Assembly (NCBI RefSeq): GCF_010550695.1
Contig: NZ_JAAGOB010000002.1
Span: forward strand, 434,001-498,000
Direction: 5' to 3'
From: Phytoactinopolyspora alkaliphila
GTDB lineage: Bacteria > Actinomycetota > Actinomycetes > Jiangellales > Jiangellaceae
DNA: 64,000 nt
Shown here in pieces: positions 1 through 7,932 of this stretch (the first letter of the stretch is position 1; each line of letters begins with the position of its first letter). The notes beneath the pieces are model-generated. The model was not told the DNA's origin. It did no database searches and worked only from the letters and a program-made list of their open reading frames with translations. A program made the position numbers and the translations under genes.

Positions 1-80
1 CCCACATCGGCTATCTCGGTGGATCCGTTCGGGTGGTATTGAGCGAACAGGTCCTCAACGGTGGCGCGCGCGATCGACAT
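1..80 (-). CDS. 5' end of an unidentified gene, truncated by the window edge
   Basis: Reading leftwards from an ATG at 80 there are 26 open codons (starting MSIARATVEDLFAQYHPNGS) that run off the window. It lies 68 bp downstream of the homogentisate dioxygenase gene on the same strand, so it may be the next gene of that operon. Too little is present to assign a family. Neither fumarylacetoacetase nor hydroxyphenylpyruvate dioxygenase N-termini resemble it. The Shine-Dalgarno sequence is weak. Whether this is a gene at all rests on the open frame and its codon use only. Confidence 0.35.
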   Translation of the reverse strand, partial: MSIARATVEDLFAQYHPNGSTEIADV

Positions 81-148
81 GGACCCGAGCTTAGATGCGT
101 GCTCCGCGAGACCGCATGCGGATTCTCGCCAGGACCGCTCGCACCCAG

Positions 149-1342
149 CTATCGGTCCGTACGGTTCCAGCTCCAGGCGTAGACGCCGTCGTCGCTGGCC
201 TGGCCGGCTTCCCCGAGCTCGAGCGGGCGGAACGTGTCGACCATGACGGCGAGCTCGTCGAAGTACTCCACGCCGATGCTGCGCTCGTAGGCTCCTGGCT
301 GAGGGCCGTGCGCCCATCCACCGGGATGCAACGAAATGGACCCGGGCCCGATCCCGGAGCCCTTACGGGCCTCGTAGTCGCCGCCGCAGTAGAACATGAC
401 CTCGTCCGAGTCGACGTTGGAGTGGTAGTACGGCACCGGTATCGACAGCGGGTGATAGTCGACCTTGCGGGGGACAAAATTGCAGATGACGAAGTTGTAG
501 CCTTCGAAGACCTGATGGACCGGCGGGGGCTGGTGAACCCGGCCCGTGATCGGCTCGAAGTCGGCGATGTTGAACGTGTACGGATACAGGCAGCCGTCCC
601 AGCCGACGACGTCGAACGGGTGCTGCGGATAGACGAACCGAGTGCCCGCGAGCCCACGAGGGCCGCGATGTTTGACGAGCACCTCCGCATCGGTGCCGTC
701 AGCAAGCATCGGCTCGGTGGGCCCGTGCAGGTCTCGCTCACTGTACGGTGCGTGCTCAAGTAGCTGGCCGAACCGGGAGAGATAGCGCTTGGGCGGGGTG
801 ATGTGCGAGTTGGCCTCGATCACGTAGGCCCGGACCGGCTGGTCCGGCTCCGGGACCCATCGGTGCGTCGTCGCTCGCGGAAGCATGACGTGGTCGCCCT
901 GCCGGAACGGCAGAACGCCGAACACGGTCTCCACGGAGCCGGAACCCGATTCGATATAGACGCACTCGTCACCGATGGCGTTCCGGTACAGCGGCGACGG
1001 CTCCCCGGCGACCACGTACGAGATCCGCACATCGGCGTTGCCGAGTACCAGCCGGCGCCCGGTCACCACGTCGGCCGCCTTCCATTCCTGGCCGGGAAAG
1101 AGTTCATGTAGCTTGAGGTGGCGCGGTGTGAGCGGATGATTAGCCGTCAGAGACTGGTCCGGCAGCTCCCACACCTGGGCGTCCGCGATGGCGGACGGGA
1201 TGTTGCGGTGGTAGAGGAGCGACGAGTCACTGGAGAAGCCCTCCTCACCCATCAGCTCCTCGTAATACAGGCCGCCGTCGGGCTTGCGGTGCTGAGTGTG
1301 CCGCTTCGGCGGGACGTTTCCGACGCTCCGGTAGTACGCCAT
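149..1342 (-). CDS. hmgA: Homogentisate 1,2-dioxygenase
   Basis: This cytoplasmic Fe(II) cupin enzyme opens the ring of homogentisate to maleylacetoacetate in tyrosine/phenylalanine catabolism. The 397-residue product matches the shorter bacterial form of the family (the eukaryotic enzyme is about 440 residues). Family hallmarks are visible: an N-terminal GNVPPKRHTQH segment, YYHSNVDSDEVMFY with the His and Glu expected to bind iron, and LHPGGWAHGP near the C-terminus with a further His ligand. The ATG at 1342 is preceded by GGAGG-like bases. It is divergent from an IclR-family gene at 1503, which is the obvious candidate regulator. No hppD, maiA or fahA is visible in the window. Confidence 0.95.
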   Translation of the reverse strand: MAYYRSVGNVPPKRHTQHRKPDGGLYYEELMGEEGFSSDSSLLYHRNIPSAIADAQVWELPDQSLTANHPLTPRHLKLHELFPGQEWKAADVVTGRRLVLGNADVRISYVVAGEPSPLYRNAIGDECVYIESGSGSVETVFGVLPFRQGDHVMLPRATTHRWVPEPDQPVRAYVIEANSHITPPKRYLSRFGQLLEHAPYSERDLHGPTEPMLADGTDAEVLVKHRGPRGLAGTRFVYPQHPFDVVGWDGCLYPYTFNIADFEPITGRVHQPPPVHQVFEGYNFVICNFVPRKVDYHPLSIPVPYYHSNVDSDEVMFYCGGDYEARKGSGIGPGSISLHPGGWAHGPQPGAYERSIGVEYFDELAVMVDTFRPLELGEAGQASDDGVYAWSWNRTDR

Positions 1343-1443
1343 CTCGGCCTCCTTGCAGTGACGGCATCGGGGGACGGCTCAAGCGGGATCGGTCTTGTGC
1401 CGCTTCCGATTCTGACTAAACTGGAGCGATAATCGCACCTGAA

Positions 1444-1458
1444 GTGCGGAGACCGCAC
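1444..1458. promoter_or_regulatory. Palindromic operator candidate between hmgA and the IclR gene
   Basis: GTGCGG-AGA-CCGCAC is a perfect 6-3-6 inverted repeat in the 160-bp divergent spacer. It sits about 45 bp before the IclR start and about 100 bp before hmgA. IclR-family proteins bind short palindromes in such spacers, so this is the best operator candidate for autoregulation and hmgA control. This is inference only. Confidence 0.45.
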
Positions 1459-1502
1459 AGTTTCACGGTAGACAGTGTCCCGCACCACGTCAAGGAGGAT
1501 CG

Positions 1503-2219
1503 ATGCCGTCCACGGCGCCCGCGCACATCTCCGCCTCCCCCTCGGTAGAGGGCGCGGCCGGATCCAAGACCCTGGACAACGGGATCCGGATCCTCAGCGC
1601 TCTCGCGCGGCATCCGCACGGGCTGACCACCACCCAGCTGGCCCACGAGACAGCGCTGCATCGCACCGGCGTCTATCGGCTGCTTGGCACACTGACCCGG
1701 CGCGGCCTCGTGACCCAGCGCGCGGATACCCGGTACCAGCTGGGGCTGACCATGATCGAGCTGGCCGGAGCCGTCCGCCCCGACCTGCGCGCCACTGCGC
1801 AGGTCCCGTTGCGGGACCTGGCCGAAGCCGCCGCCGCCACGGCGTTCCTGTCCGTGCTGGACGGCGACGAGGTCGTCAGTGCGCTGGTCGTGGAGCCCCT
1901 GCACGCCGACGCGCACGTGGCCTACCGGATCGGCACCCGGCACCCGGCTACGGTCGGGTCCGCCGGGCTCGCCATCCTCAGCGCCCGCGCGGCCGTCACC
2001 GGTGAGCGCGCCGAGATCACCGAGGCCCGACGACGCGGGTACTCGATCAGCGAGGGCGAGCTGCAGCGCGGCGCTTGGGGTCTTGCCGCACCCGTTCGTC
2101 CCCGGACGGGCGAGATCGAGGCATCGGTGGGCGTCGTCGCTCTGGGAGCACTCGACGAGCCGCGTACCGCACAGCTCGTCGTGAGCACAGCCGCCGCGAT
2201 CGGCAATCGCCTGCCCTGA
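1503..2219 (+). CDS. IclR-family transcriptional regulator
   Basis: A 238-residue DNA-binding regulator. A winged HTH lies at about residues 20-82 (SKTLDNGIRILSALARHP, then LTTTQLAHETALHRTGVYRL). A C-terminal effector-binding IclR domain follows at about 90-238 with the usual GSAGLAILSA and GELQRGAWGLAAPV stretches. It is divergent from hmgA, so it probably senses homogentisate or a related aromatic, as HmgR/PobR-like members do; the ligand is inferred. The ATG at 1503 follows AAGGAGG at 1491-1497. Confidence 0.93.
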   Translation: MPSTAPAHISASPSVEGAAGSKTLDNGIRILSALARHPHGLTTTQLAHETALHRTGVYRLLGTLTRRGLVTQRADTRYQLGLTMIELAGAVRPDLRATAQVPLRDLAEAAAATAFLSVLDGDEVVSALVVEPLHADAHVAYRIGTRHPATVGSAGLAILSARAAVTGERAEITEARRRGYSISEGELQRGAWGLAAPVRPRTGEIEASVGVVALGALDEPRTAQLVVSTAAAIGNRLP

Positions 2220-2326
2220 CCTCTATCGACGTCGCGGCGGCACAGGCGTACATTGAGGAACGGTCACGTCCCCTGAGCGGACGTCATCGGGAGGTCCGGG
2301 GGGATCGCGACTTGGGGGAGGTCGCC

Positions 2327-2932
2327 ATGTTCATCCAGGTCATCCAAGGTCGCGTGCGCGATGAGGAGCGATTGCGCTCAGGACTGGACCGCTGGCTCGA
2401 GGAGTTCGCTCCCCACGCGGAGGGTTGGCTGGGCGGCACGTACGGCATCACTGACGACGGCATGTTCGTCGGTACGGTCCGCTTCGCTTCGGAGGAAGCC
2501 GCACGGAGAAATTCTCAGCGCCCGGAGCAGGACGCGTGGTGGCGGGAGATGTCCGAGTGCTTCGACGGCGAGGTGACGTTCCACGACTGTACGGACGTCA
2601 TGATGCTCCTCGACGGCGGCACCGACGACGCCGGTTTCGTGCAGGTCATCCAGGGCAAGGTCAGGGACCGCGACCGCATGCACTCCCTGATCGACCAGAC
2701 CGGCTCGGTGCTGGCCCGCGAGCGGCCGGACATCATCGGAGGCACCATCGCCATCGACGACGACGGCGTGATGACAGAGACGGTGGCATTCACCGACGAG
2801 GCAGCGGCGAGGGAGGGCGAGCGGCGTGAACTCAGCTCCGAGGCCCGCCAGCTCATGAGACAGGAGATGGACCTGATCGAGGACGTCCGCTACCTCGATC
2901 TCCATGAGCCCTGGTTCGCTTCGCACCGCTGA
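2327..2932 (+). CDS. Tandem-repeat ABM-like (ferredoxin-fold) protein
   Basis: A 201-residue protein built of two similar halves. Residues 1-95 begin MFIQVIQGRVRDEERL and residues about 103-195 begin GFVQVIQGKVRDRDRM. Both continue with a GGT-I-DDG strand and an E/DEAA helix. This is the layout of antibiotic-biosynthesis-monooxygenase (dimeric alpha-beta barrel) domains, here fused so that one chain could form a pseudo-dimer. No catalytic function can be assigned. The start was set at 2327 because GGGGGAG lies at 2314-2320 and homology to the second half begins there; longer in-frame extensions look non-coding. It follows the IclR gene by 107 bp. Confidence 0.8.
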   Translation: MFIQVIQGRVRDEERLRSGLDRWLEEFAPHAEGWLGGTYGITDDGMFVGTVRFASEEAARRNSQRPEQDAWWREMSECFDGEVTFHDCTDVMMLLDGGTDDAGFVQVIQGKVRDRDRMHSLIDQTGSVLARERPDIIGGTIAIDDDGVMTETVAFTDEAAAREGERRELSSEARQLMRQEMDLIEDVRYLDLHEPWFASHR

Positions 2933-2944
2933 GGCCCCATACCT

Positions 2945-2995
2945 GATCATTGCCGGGTGACGCCCCTATACACGGGAAACGACCCGGCAATGATC
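2945..2995. terminator. Bidirectional hairpin, member D of the GATCA repeat family
   Basis: GATCATTGCCGGGT (2945-2958) pairs perfectly over 14 bp with ACCCGGCAATGATC (2982-2995), with a 23-nt loop. It lies between the convergent ABM-like gene and histidine kinase gene, so it probably stops transcription from both sides. Its ends (TGATCATTG and CAATGATC) match those of the repeats near 7875 and 35394. Confidence 0.65.
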
Positions 2996-3049
2996 GACGC
3001 CGGGCCGAGACGGCGGTGCGGCGGCGACGCATGAGCCGGCGAGGCATTA

Positions 3050-4936
3050 CTACACGGGCACTTCGACGGTCAGGAGAAAGCTGTCGTCCTGGGAGGAGAC
3101 CGCCACCCGGCCGCCCACCACCTCAGCGCGCGTGGCGAGGTTGACGAGTCCGTTGCCGTGGCCGTCCACACCGCTCTCGCTGTCCGTCCCGACTCCGTCG
3201 TTGCCCACGAGCAGGCGCACCACGCCGTTGGCGGTGTCGAGGGAGATGGTGCAGCGCCCGGCTTGCGAATGCCGCACGACGTTGGTGACCGACTCCCGGA
3301 TCACGATGGCCAGCAGCCTGTCCAGGCGGTCGGCCGGGGGTGGGCCGGTCACCTCCACCGTCACGTCGACGCCTGCCGCCTCCAGGACTCGCTTGGCAAT
3401 GGCCAGCTCACTGGCGGACCTCAGTTCCTCCGCGATGCCGGCGACGGCACGCACCTCGACCAGCGCGAGCTCCGCGCTACGTGCCAGGTCCATGAGATGG
3501 CCGCGGACCGCGGCGGCGTCGCCAACCGTTCTCCAGGCGAGTTCGGCCTTCATGGTGATGACCGTCAGATGAAGGCCGAACACGTCGTGGACATCCCGCG
3601 CGAATCGCAATCGCTCCGCCAGCACCGCCGACCGGGCCAGCTCGTCCCGGGTCCCGTGAAGCCATCCGCTGATCTCCGGAAGCCTGCACAGGGCATACAC
3701 GGCGAGAGCGCACCCCACCGGAGACAGCGCCCAGTACAGCATGAAACCCAGGCCGGAGAGTCCGGCCTGGGCGACGGCCGTAGCGGTCACGAACCCGCAG
3801 AGGATCGCCAGTAGCGGCCACGCCATGGCGGGCCGCAATCTGGTCAGCGCCGCGCCACCTGCCAGCGCCAGAATCGGCACCAGGCCAGGGCCGGACACCA
3901 CCAGGATCGCAGCGGCCAGCATGAGCAGGTGAGCGGGCAAGGTCCAGCGCCACCACCGCGGCGCCGACCCGCCCGCTCGTGGCGTGCCGTGATAGAGCTG
4001 GAACGCACCGGCCGCGAGCACCACCGCGATGCTCACCGCCCACGCGCTCGCGCCCAGGGTGGGTGTCTGCTCCGACCCCAGATTCATGATCGAGATGACG
4101 GAGGAGGTCACTACCATCGCGAACGCCACCCACCAGCAGAACCGGAACGGGGCCTCTTGCGCCGCTTCGGCCGACCGGGCCGGTGCGGACGTATCCGCGG
4201 CGCCGGCGGGACGCGGCGCCCGGTGCATGTTGGTCACCGGCCTGGCGCCGGACACCGTCGTGTTCACCAGTTCACGCAACTCCGCCAGCTCGGCCCGGCT
4301 CGGCTCCGGCGCGACCAAGACAGTTCGCGTTCGCTGCACGACGACCGCCAGCTGATCGCCGAGGGCACGCCGGAGCCGGTCCGCGGCGCGCTCCCGCTCG
4401 GCCTCCACCTCGACAGCGACGAGCCGCTGCCGCACATCATGAGTCGCTTGAACCAGCTGGGCGAGCCGCGCTATCGCGAACAGGACGATCGCCACGTTCA
4501 CGTCGACGAGCAGAACTGTGCCCCACTCGTACCCGGTGGAGGCCGGCAGCACGCCGAATGCCGATCGGACGGTCGCGTCCGTCCCGACGACGATTATCAG
4601 GAGCAGCCACGCAACGCGCGGGCGCAAGGTCAGCAAGAGCACCGCACCCAGCAGGCCGGCGATTCCGCCCCAGCCGTGCCCGATGACGGCGTACGGACCG
4701 AAGGCCAGGAGGGCCTGCACACTCAGCAACACCCGCACGGGGCCGCGCCGCAGCATCACCAGGATGTAGATGCCGAACAGTCCAGCGACGGCCGCGATGC
4801 CCACCGCCGTCAAGCCCGCCGACTGCTCCTCCCGGTACGAGAGGTCGTCGAGAAGAGCACCGATCCGGACCGGAACGAGGACGGCGATGAGGGCGAAGGC
4901 GAGGAACCACGCGAACCACGGTTTCAGCCTCACCAC
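3050..4936 (-). CDS. DesK/NarL-type sensor histidine kinase with an internally duplicated sensor module
   Basis: A 628-residue integral membrane kinase. Residues 9-157 hold about five hydrophobic helices, followed at 176-207 by a coiled segment that aligns with a HisKA_3 H-box but has Arg where the His belongs (DRLRRALGDQL). Residues 267-420 hold a second membrane block. Then comes a true HisKA_3 motif, ARDVHDVFGLHL, with the phospho-acceptor at H450. An HATPase_c domain follows (RESVTNVVRHS N-box around 548-558, GNDGVGTD, GHGNGLVNL). The layout suggests a duplication and fusion of a whole TM-DHp unit with decay of the first histidine. Tandem GTGs lie at 4936 and 4933 behind GAGGGGAG. No response regulator gene is adjacent, so the partner is unknown. 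Confidence 0.88.
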   Translation of the reverse strand: MVRLKPWFAWFLAFALIAVLVPVRIGALLDDLSYREEQSAGLTAVGIAAVAGLFGIYILVMLRRGPVRVLLSVQALLAFGPYAVIGHGWGGIAGLLGAVLLLTLRPRVAWLLLIIVVGTDATVRSAFGVLPASTGYEWGTVLLVDVNVAIVLFAIARLAQLVQATHDVRQRLVAVEVEAERERAADRLRRALGDQLAVVVQRTRTVLVAPEPSRAELAELRELVNTTVSGARPVTNMHRAPRPAGAADTSAPARSAEAAQEAPFRFCWWVAFAMVVTSSVISIMNLGSEQTPTLGASAWAVSIAVVLAAGAFQLYHGTPRAGGSAPRWWRWTLPAHLLMLAAAILVVSGPGLVPILALAGGAALTRLRPAMAWPLLAILCGFVTATAVAQAGLSGLGFMLYWALSPVGCALAVYALCRLPEISGWLHGTRDELARSAVLAERLRFARDVHDVFGLHLTVITMKAELAWRTVGDAAAVRGHLMDLARSAELALVEVRAVAGIAEELRSASELAIAKRVLEAAGVDVTVEVTGPPPADRLDRLLAIVIRESVTNVVRHSQAGRCTISLDTANGVVRLLVGNDGVGTDSESGVDGHGNGLVNLATRAEVVGGRVAVSSQDDSFLLTVEVPV

Positions 4937-5041
4937 TCGTCTCCCCTCGCCTGCGGCGGAACACTGTGGTCATGTCGCCGTCGACTGTGAGCATGTCCGA
5001 GCCGGCATCGATTGGCAAGGCGGAGTTCATTGTCACCCGGG

Positions 5042-5060
5042 GGCTCCGGGGTCTGGAGCC
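5042..5060 (-). terminator. Hairpin downstream of paaE
   Basis: GGCTCC-7 nt-GGAGCC, about 35 nt past the paaE stop on the minus strand. It could end the paa transcript before the kinase gene. The stem is short and has no U-tract, so the call is tentative. Confidence 0.35.
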
Positions 5061-5094
5061 GCCCTCGGGCAAGCCATCTGACGAAGGATGACCA

Positions 5095-6177
5095 TCACGC
5101 GTCGTAGTCGACGGTGACCTTCTCTGTGCGGGGCAGCGACTGGCAGGTGAGAACGAACCCGGCATCCACTTCGGCGTCCTCCAGCGCGAAGTTGCGCCGC
5201 ATGGTGACCTCGCCGTCGGTGACCTTCGCCCGGCACGTGCCACACACACCGCCCTTGCACGCGAACGGGAGGTCCGGCCTGACCCGTTGGGCGCCCTCGA
5301 GCACTGTGGTCTCCTGGGAGAGGCTCGTCGTGGTGGATCGGCCGTCGAGCACGATCGTCACATCGCTGGTGGCCCCGTCGAGCGGGGCTTCCTCATGCTT
5401 GACCGGGGGCGGCGGGACGTCGTCGACGTAGAAGAGCTCGTGGTGGATCCGCTCCGGGCGCACACCGATAAGCTTGAGCAGCTCTTCCGCGTCGATGACC
5501 AGGTCGAACGGCCCGCACAACCACCAGTGATCCACCTCATCGACGTCGATGAGCTGGTCGAGCAGAGCCGCCAGCCTCGACGCCTCCAAGCGGCCGGTGA
5601 ACAGCTCCACGTCACGCGGTTCGCGGGAGAGCACGTGGATGAGCTCGAACCGGTCGGGATAGCGGTCCTTGAGATCGGCAAGCTCGTCCACGAACATCAC
5701 CGTGTCCGCGCGGCGGTTGCCGTAGAGGAGCGTGACGGCCGAGTCGGGGTGACTGAGCACGGTGGCGGCGATGGACAGCACTGGCGTGATGCCGGATCCG
5801 GCCGCAATGAGCACGTGACGCCCCGGCGCCTGGGCATCCGGGGTGAAGGTGCCGGTGGGCGTGCCGACCTCGATCCGGTCACCGGGGCGCACCTCGTGCA
5901 CCAGCCAGGTCGAGAATGTCCCGTCGGGCACCATCCGGACACCGACCCGGGGAGCCGAGCCTTCGGGTGCGCAGATGGAGTAGGAGCGACGCTCGTCTCG
6001 CCCGTCGACGACTCGTCGCACGGTGAGCGACTGACCGGCCCGGAACGCGTACGCTTCGGCCAGCTCCGGTGGAACGTCGAAGGTGATCGCCGTGGCGTCG
6101 TCGCACAATCGGTCGACGGCGGCCACGGTCAGCGGGTGGAACTGTCCACGCAGCCGGGGGCTCAAAGCGACGGTCAC
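5095..6177 (-). CDS. paaE: Phenylacetyl-CoA epoxidase reductase subunit PaaE
   Basis: Passes electrons from NADPH through FAD and a 2Fe-2S cluster to the PaaAC oxygenase, which epoxidises phenylacetyl-CoA. The 360-residue length matches E. coli PaaE. Order: FAD-binding barrel (RSYSICAP, about 70-77), NAD(P) domain (IAAGSGITPVLSI) and a C-terminal plant-type ferredoxin domain with CKGGVCGTC plus a distal VLTC cysteine. The GTG at 6177 was chosen because AAGGAGAT precedes it at 6185-6192 and the FAD-domain homology begins right after; upstream sequence belongs to paaD. It starts 3 bp past the paaD stop, the last gene of the paa run. Confidence 0.96.
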   Translation of the reverse strand: MTVALSPRLRGQFHPLTVAAVDRLCDDATAITFDVPPELAEAYAFRAGQSLTVRRVVDGRDERRSYSICAPEGSAPRVGVRMVPDGTFSTWLVHEVRPGDRIEVGTPTGTFTPDAQAPGRHVLIAAGSGITPVLSIAATVLSHPDSAVTLLYGNRRADTVMFVDELADLKDRYPDRFELIHVLSREPRDVELFTGRLEASRLAALLDQLIDVDEVDHWWLCGPFDLVIDAEELLKLIGVRPERIHHELFYVDDVPPPPVKHEEAPLDGATSDVTIVLDGRSTTTSLSQETTVLEGAQRVRPDLPFACKGGVCGTCRAKVTDGEVTMRRNFALEDAEVDAGFVLTCQSLPRTEKVTVDYDA

Positions 6178-6179
6178 GC

Positions 6180-6683
6180 TCAGATCTCCTTGACGTGTTC
6201 GAACGGCTCGGCGCAGGCCCGGCAGCGGCGCAGGGCCTTGCAGGCCGTGGCGCTGAACCGGGACACCTCGTCGGTCTTCGCCGATCCGCAGTGGGGGCAG
6301 TGGACAACCCGCACGGTCGGACCGAGCGACAGGGGTATCGGCCCCGGCGCCGCCGATGGCGCGGGGCCCGGCGGTGCGATGCCGTGCTCGGCGAGCTTGC
6401 GCCGGCCGTCGTCGCTGATCCAGTCGGTGCTCCATGGTGGCGCCAGGACCACGCGCACCTCCACGGCGTCGTATCCCGCGTCCATCAGGGCGTGCACGAG
6501 ATCGTCGCGCATCGTATCCATGGCGGGACAGCCGGTGTAGGTGGGTGTGATCGAGACGGTGACCCGTCCGCCGTCCACCTCAACGTCCCGGAGGACACCG
6601 AGGTCAGCGAGGGTGAGCATGGGAAGTTCCGGGTCGGTGACCGTCTCTGCCACCGTTCGGGCGTCACGCGTCAGGGTCACCAT
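6180..6683 (-). CDS. paaD: Phenylacetyl-CoA epoxidase maturation/accessory subunit PaaD
   Basis: A 167-residue MIP18/DUF59-family protein of the phenylacetyl-CoA epoxidase cluster, thought to help iron-centre assembly. The N-terminal DUF59 fold has DPELPMLTLADLGVLRDV and the TPTYTGCPAMD cysteine motif at about residues 47-57. The C-terminus carries a zinc-ribbon pair (HCPHCGSAKTDE and RCRACAEPF), as in other PaaD proteins. The start overlaps the end of paaC by 7 bp, indicating translational coupling. Confidence 0.95.
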   Translation of the reverse strand: MVTLTRDARTVAETVTDPELPMLTLADLGVLRDVEVDGGRVTVSITPTYTGCPAMDTMRDDLVHALMDAGYDAVEVRVVLAPPWSTDWISDDGRRKLAEHGIAPPGPAPSAAPGPIPLSLGPTVRVVHCPHCGSAKTDEVSRFSATACKALRRCRACAEPFEHVKEI

Positions 6684-7570
6684 GTCGCCTCCGGGTGCGC
6701 CCGGGCCACGCTCTGCATCTCGGCCAGCAGGTAGCCCATCGCCTCGGTGTGGACCCCGTCCCGCCCGGCGCGGCCTCCGACGCCCGGCAGCTGACCGGCC
6801 TCAGGCTTGCTGAGCGTGGCCGCCGACAGGACCTGGGCCAGGACGTTGTCGAACTCGTCCCGAAGCGCGGATGGATCGGGTGCCACCCCGGCGGCGCTGA
6901 GCCGCAGCTCGACCTCGTGGGCGGCGAACAGCTCGTCGACGTACGGCCAGACCACGGCAAGGCCGGCCTGCATCCGGCCGCGCGAGTGGTCGGTTCCATC
7001 TCCTAGCCGGACTGTCCATCGGGCAGCGTAGTCGCGGTGGTAGGTGACCTCCTTGACCCCTTTGGCGGCGACGGCGCTCAGCACCGGGTCCCGGGACTCC
7101 GACAGCCGGCTCAGCAGGGCCAGCCGCCAGGTGGAGAACACCACCAGCCGGGCGACGAGCTCCGCGAAGTCACCGTTGACCAGCTCCGCCAGCCGTACGT
7201 TGCGGTATTCGTGTTCCTCCCGGAAGAACGCGAGCCGGTCCTCGCCGCGGCCGGAGCCGTCCGCGGTACCCCCGCGGGTCAGCAACAGGCGAGCCTGGCC
7301 GAGCAGGTCGAGCGCGATGTTCGCCACCGCCACCTCCTCCTCCAGCTCGGGAAGGCTGGTGCACCACTGTTGCAGCCGGTGCGACATGACCAGCGCGTCG
7401 TCGCCCAGCATCAGGCAGTACGCAGCCAGGTCGTCGCCGTCCACGCTGTCCGGCAGCGAGGTGTCGACGCCGGCGAGCGGATCCTCGAACCCGGTGCCGA
7501 AGGCCCATCGGGCGTCGTCGTGTGCCTCGGTGATCGCTTCGTAGGCGTTGTCGGACACGGCAGGCCTCAC
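6677..7570 (-). CDS. paaC: Phenylacetyl-CoA epoxidase structural subunit PaaC
   Basis: A ferritin-like four-helix partner of PaaA; it supports the oxygenase but lacks the di-iron ligands. At 297 residues it is slightly longer than E. coli PaaC (about 248) because of extra N-terminal sequence and a linker around 95-107. The family segments LMLGDDALVMSHRLQQW and EVTYHRDYAARWTVRLGDGT are present. The GTG at 7570 shares GTGA with the paaB stop, so the two are coupled. A second in-frame GTG at codon 5 is possible. Confidence 0.95.
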   Translation of the reverse strand: MRPAVSDNAYEAITEAHDDARWAFGTGFEDPLAGVDTSLPDSVDGDDLAAYCLMLGDDALVMSHRLQQWCTSLPELEEEVAVANIALDLLGQARLLLTRGGTADGSGRGEDRLAFFREEHEYRNVRLAELVNGDFAELVARLVVFSTWRLALLSRLSESRDPVLSAVAAKGVKEVTYHRDYAARWTVRLGDGTDHSRGRMQAGLAVVWPYVDELFAAHEVELRLSAAGVAPDPSALRDEFDNVLAQVLSAATLSKPEAGQLPGVGGRAGRDGVHTEAMGYLLAEMQSVARAHPEATW

Positions 7571-7857
7571 ATGTGCGGGACGTCGTCGGGGATGTCGTAG
7601 AAGGTGGGGTGGCGATAGACCTTGTCCGCCGACGGCGCGAAGAACGGGTCCTTCTCGTCCGGGCTGGACGCGGTGACGTCAGACGACCTCACCACCCAGA
7701 TGCTCACGCCCTCGTTGCGGCGCGTGTACACATCGCGGGCGTGGTGCAGCGCCATCGTCGCGTCGGCGGCTCGCAGTGAGCCGACGTGCACGTGGTTCAG
7801 GCCACGTTTGCTGCGCACGAACACCTCGTACAGTGGCCAGGCCGCTCGTTCGCTCAT
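7567..7857 (-). CDS. paaB: Phenylacetyl-CoA epoxidase subunit PaaB
   Basis: A small (96-residue) subunit that joins PaaAC heterodimers in the epoxidase complex. The whole chain matches the family: WPLYEVFVRSKRGLNHVHVGSL at the N-terminus and DKVYRHPTFYDIPDDVPHM at the C-terminus, with the usual length. It is separated from paaA by 46 bp that contain half of a palindromic repeat, the only sizeable gap in the paaA-E run. Confidence 0.97.
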   Translation of the reverse strand: MSERAAWPLYEVFVRSKRGLNHVHVGSLRAADATMALHHARDVYTRRNEGVSIWVVRSSDVTASSPDEKDPFFAPSADKVYRHPTFYDIPDDVPHM

Positions 7858-7874
7858 CGTGGACTCCCCTCCTC

Positions 7875-7932
7875 CCCATGATCATTGGCTTTCGCGTACC
7901 TGGTCACGTAGGTGAACGCCAATGATCACGGG
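7875..7932. repeat. GATCA palindromic repeat, copy A (paaA-paaB junction)
   Basis: CCCATGATCATTGGC (7875-7889) pairs with GCCAATGATCACGGG (7918-7932) with one mismatch. A smaller inner stem (ACCT/AGGT) lies within the 28-nt loop. The interior CGCGTACCTG and the ends closely match copy B at 35394. It covers the final codons and stop of paaA, so a hairpin would form in the middle of the paa mRNA and could adjust the paaA:paaB ratio or mark a processing site. Confidence 0.75.

Noticed and set aside
3929-4990. A 353-codon plus-strand open frame opposite the histidine kinase
   Set aside because: Arg/Pro/His-rich shadow of the kinase gene with no family resemblance.
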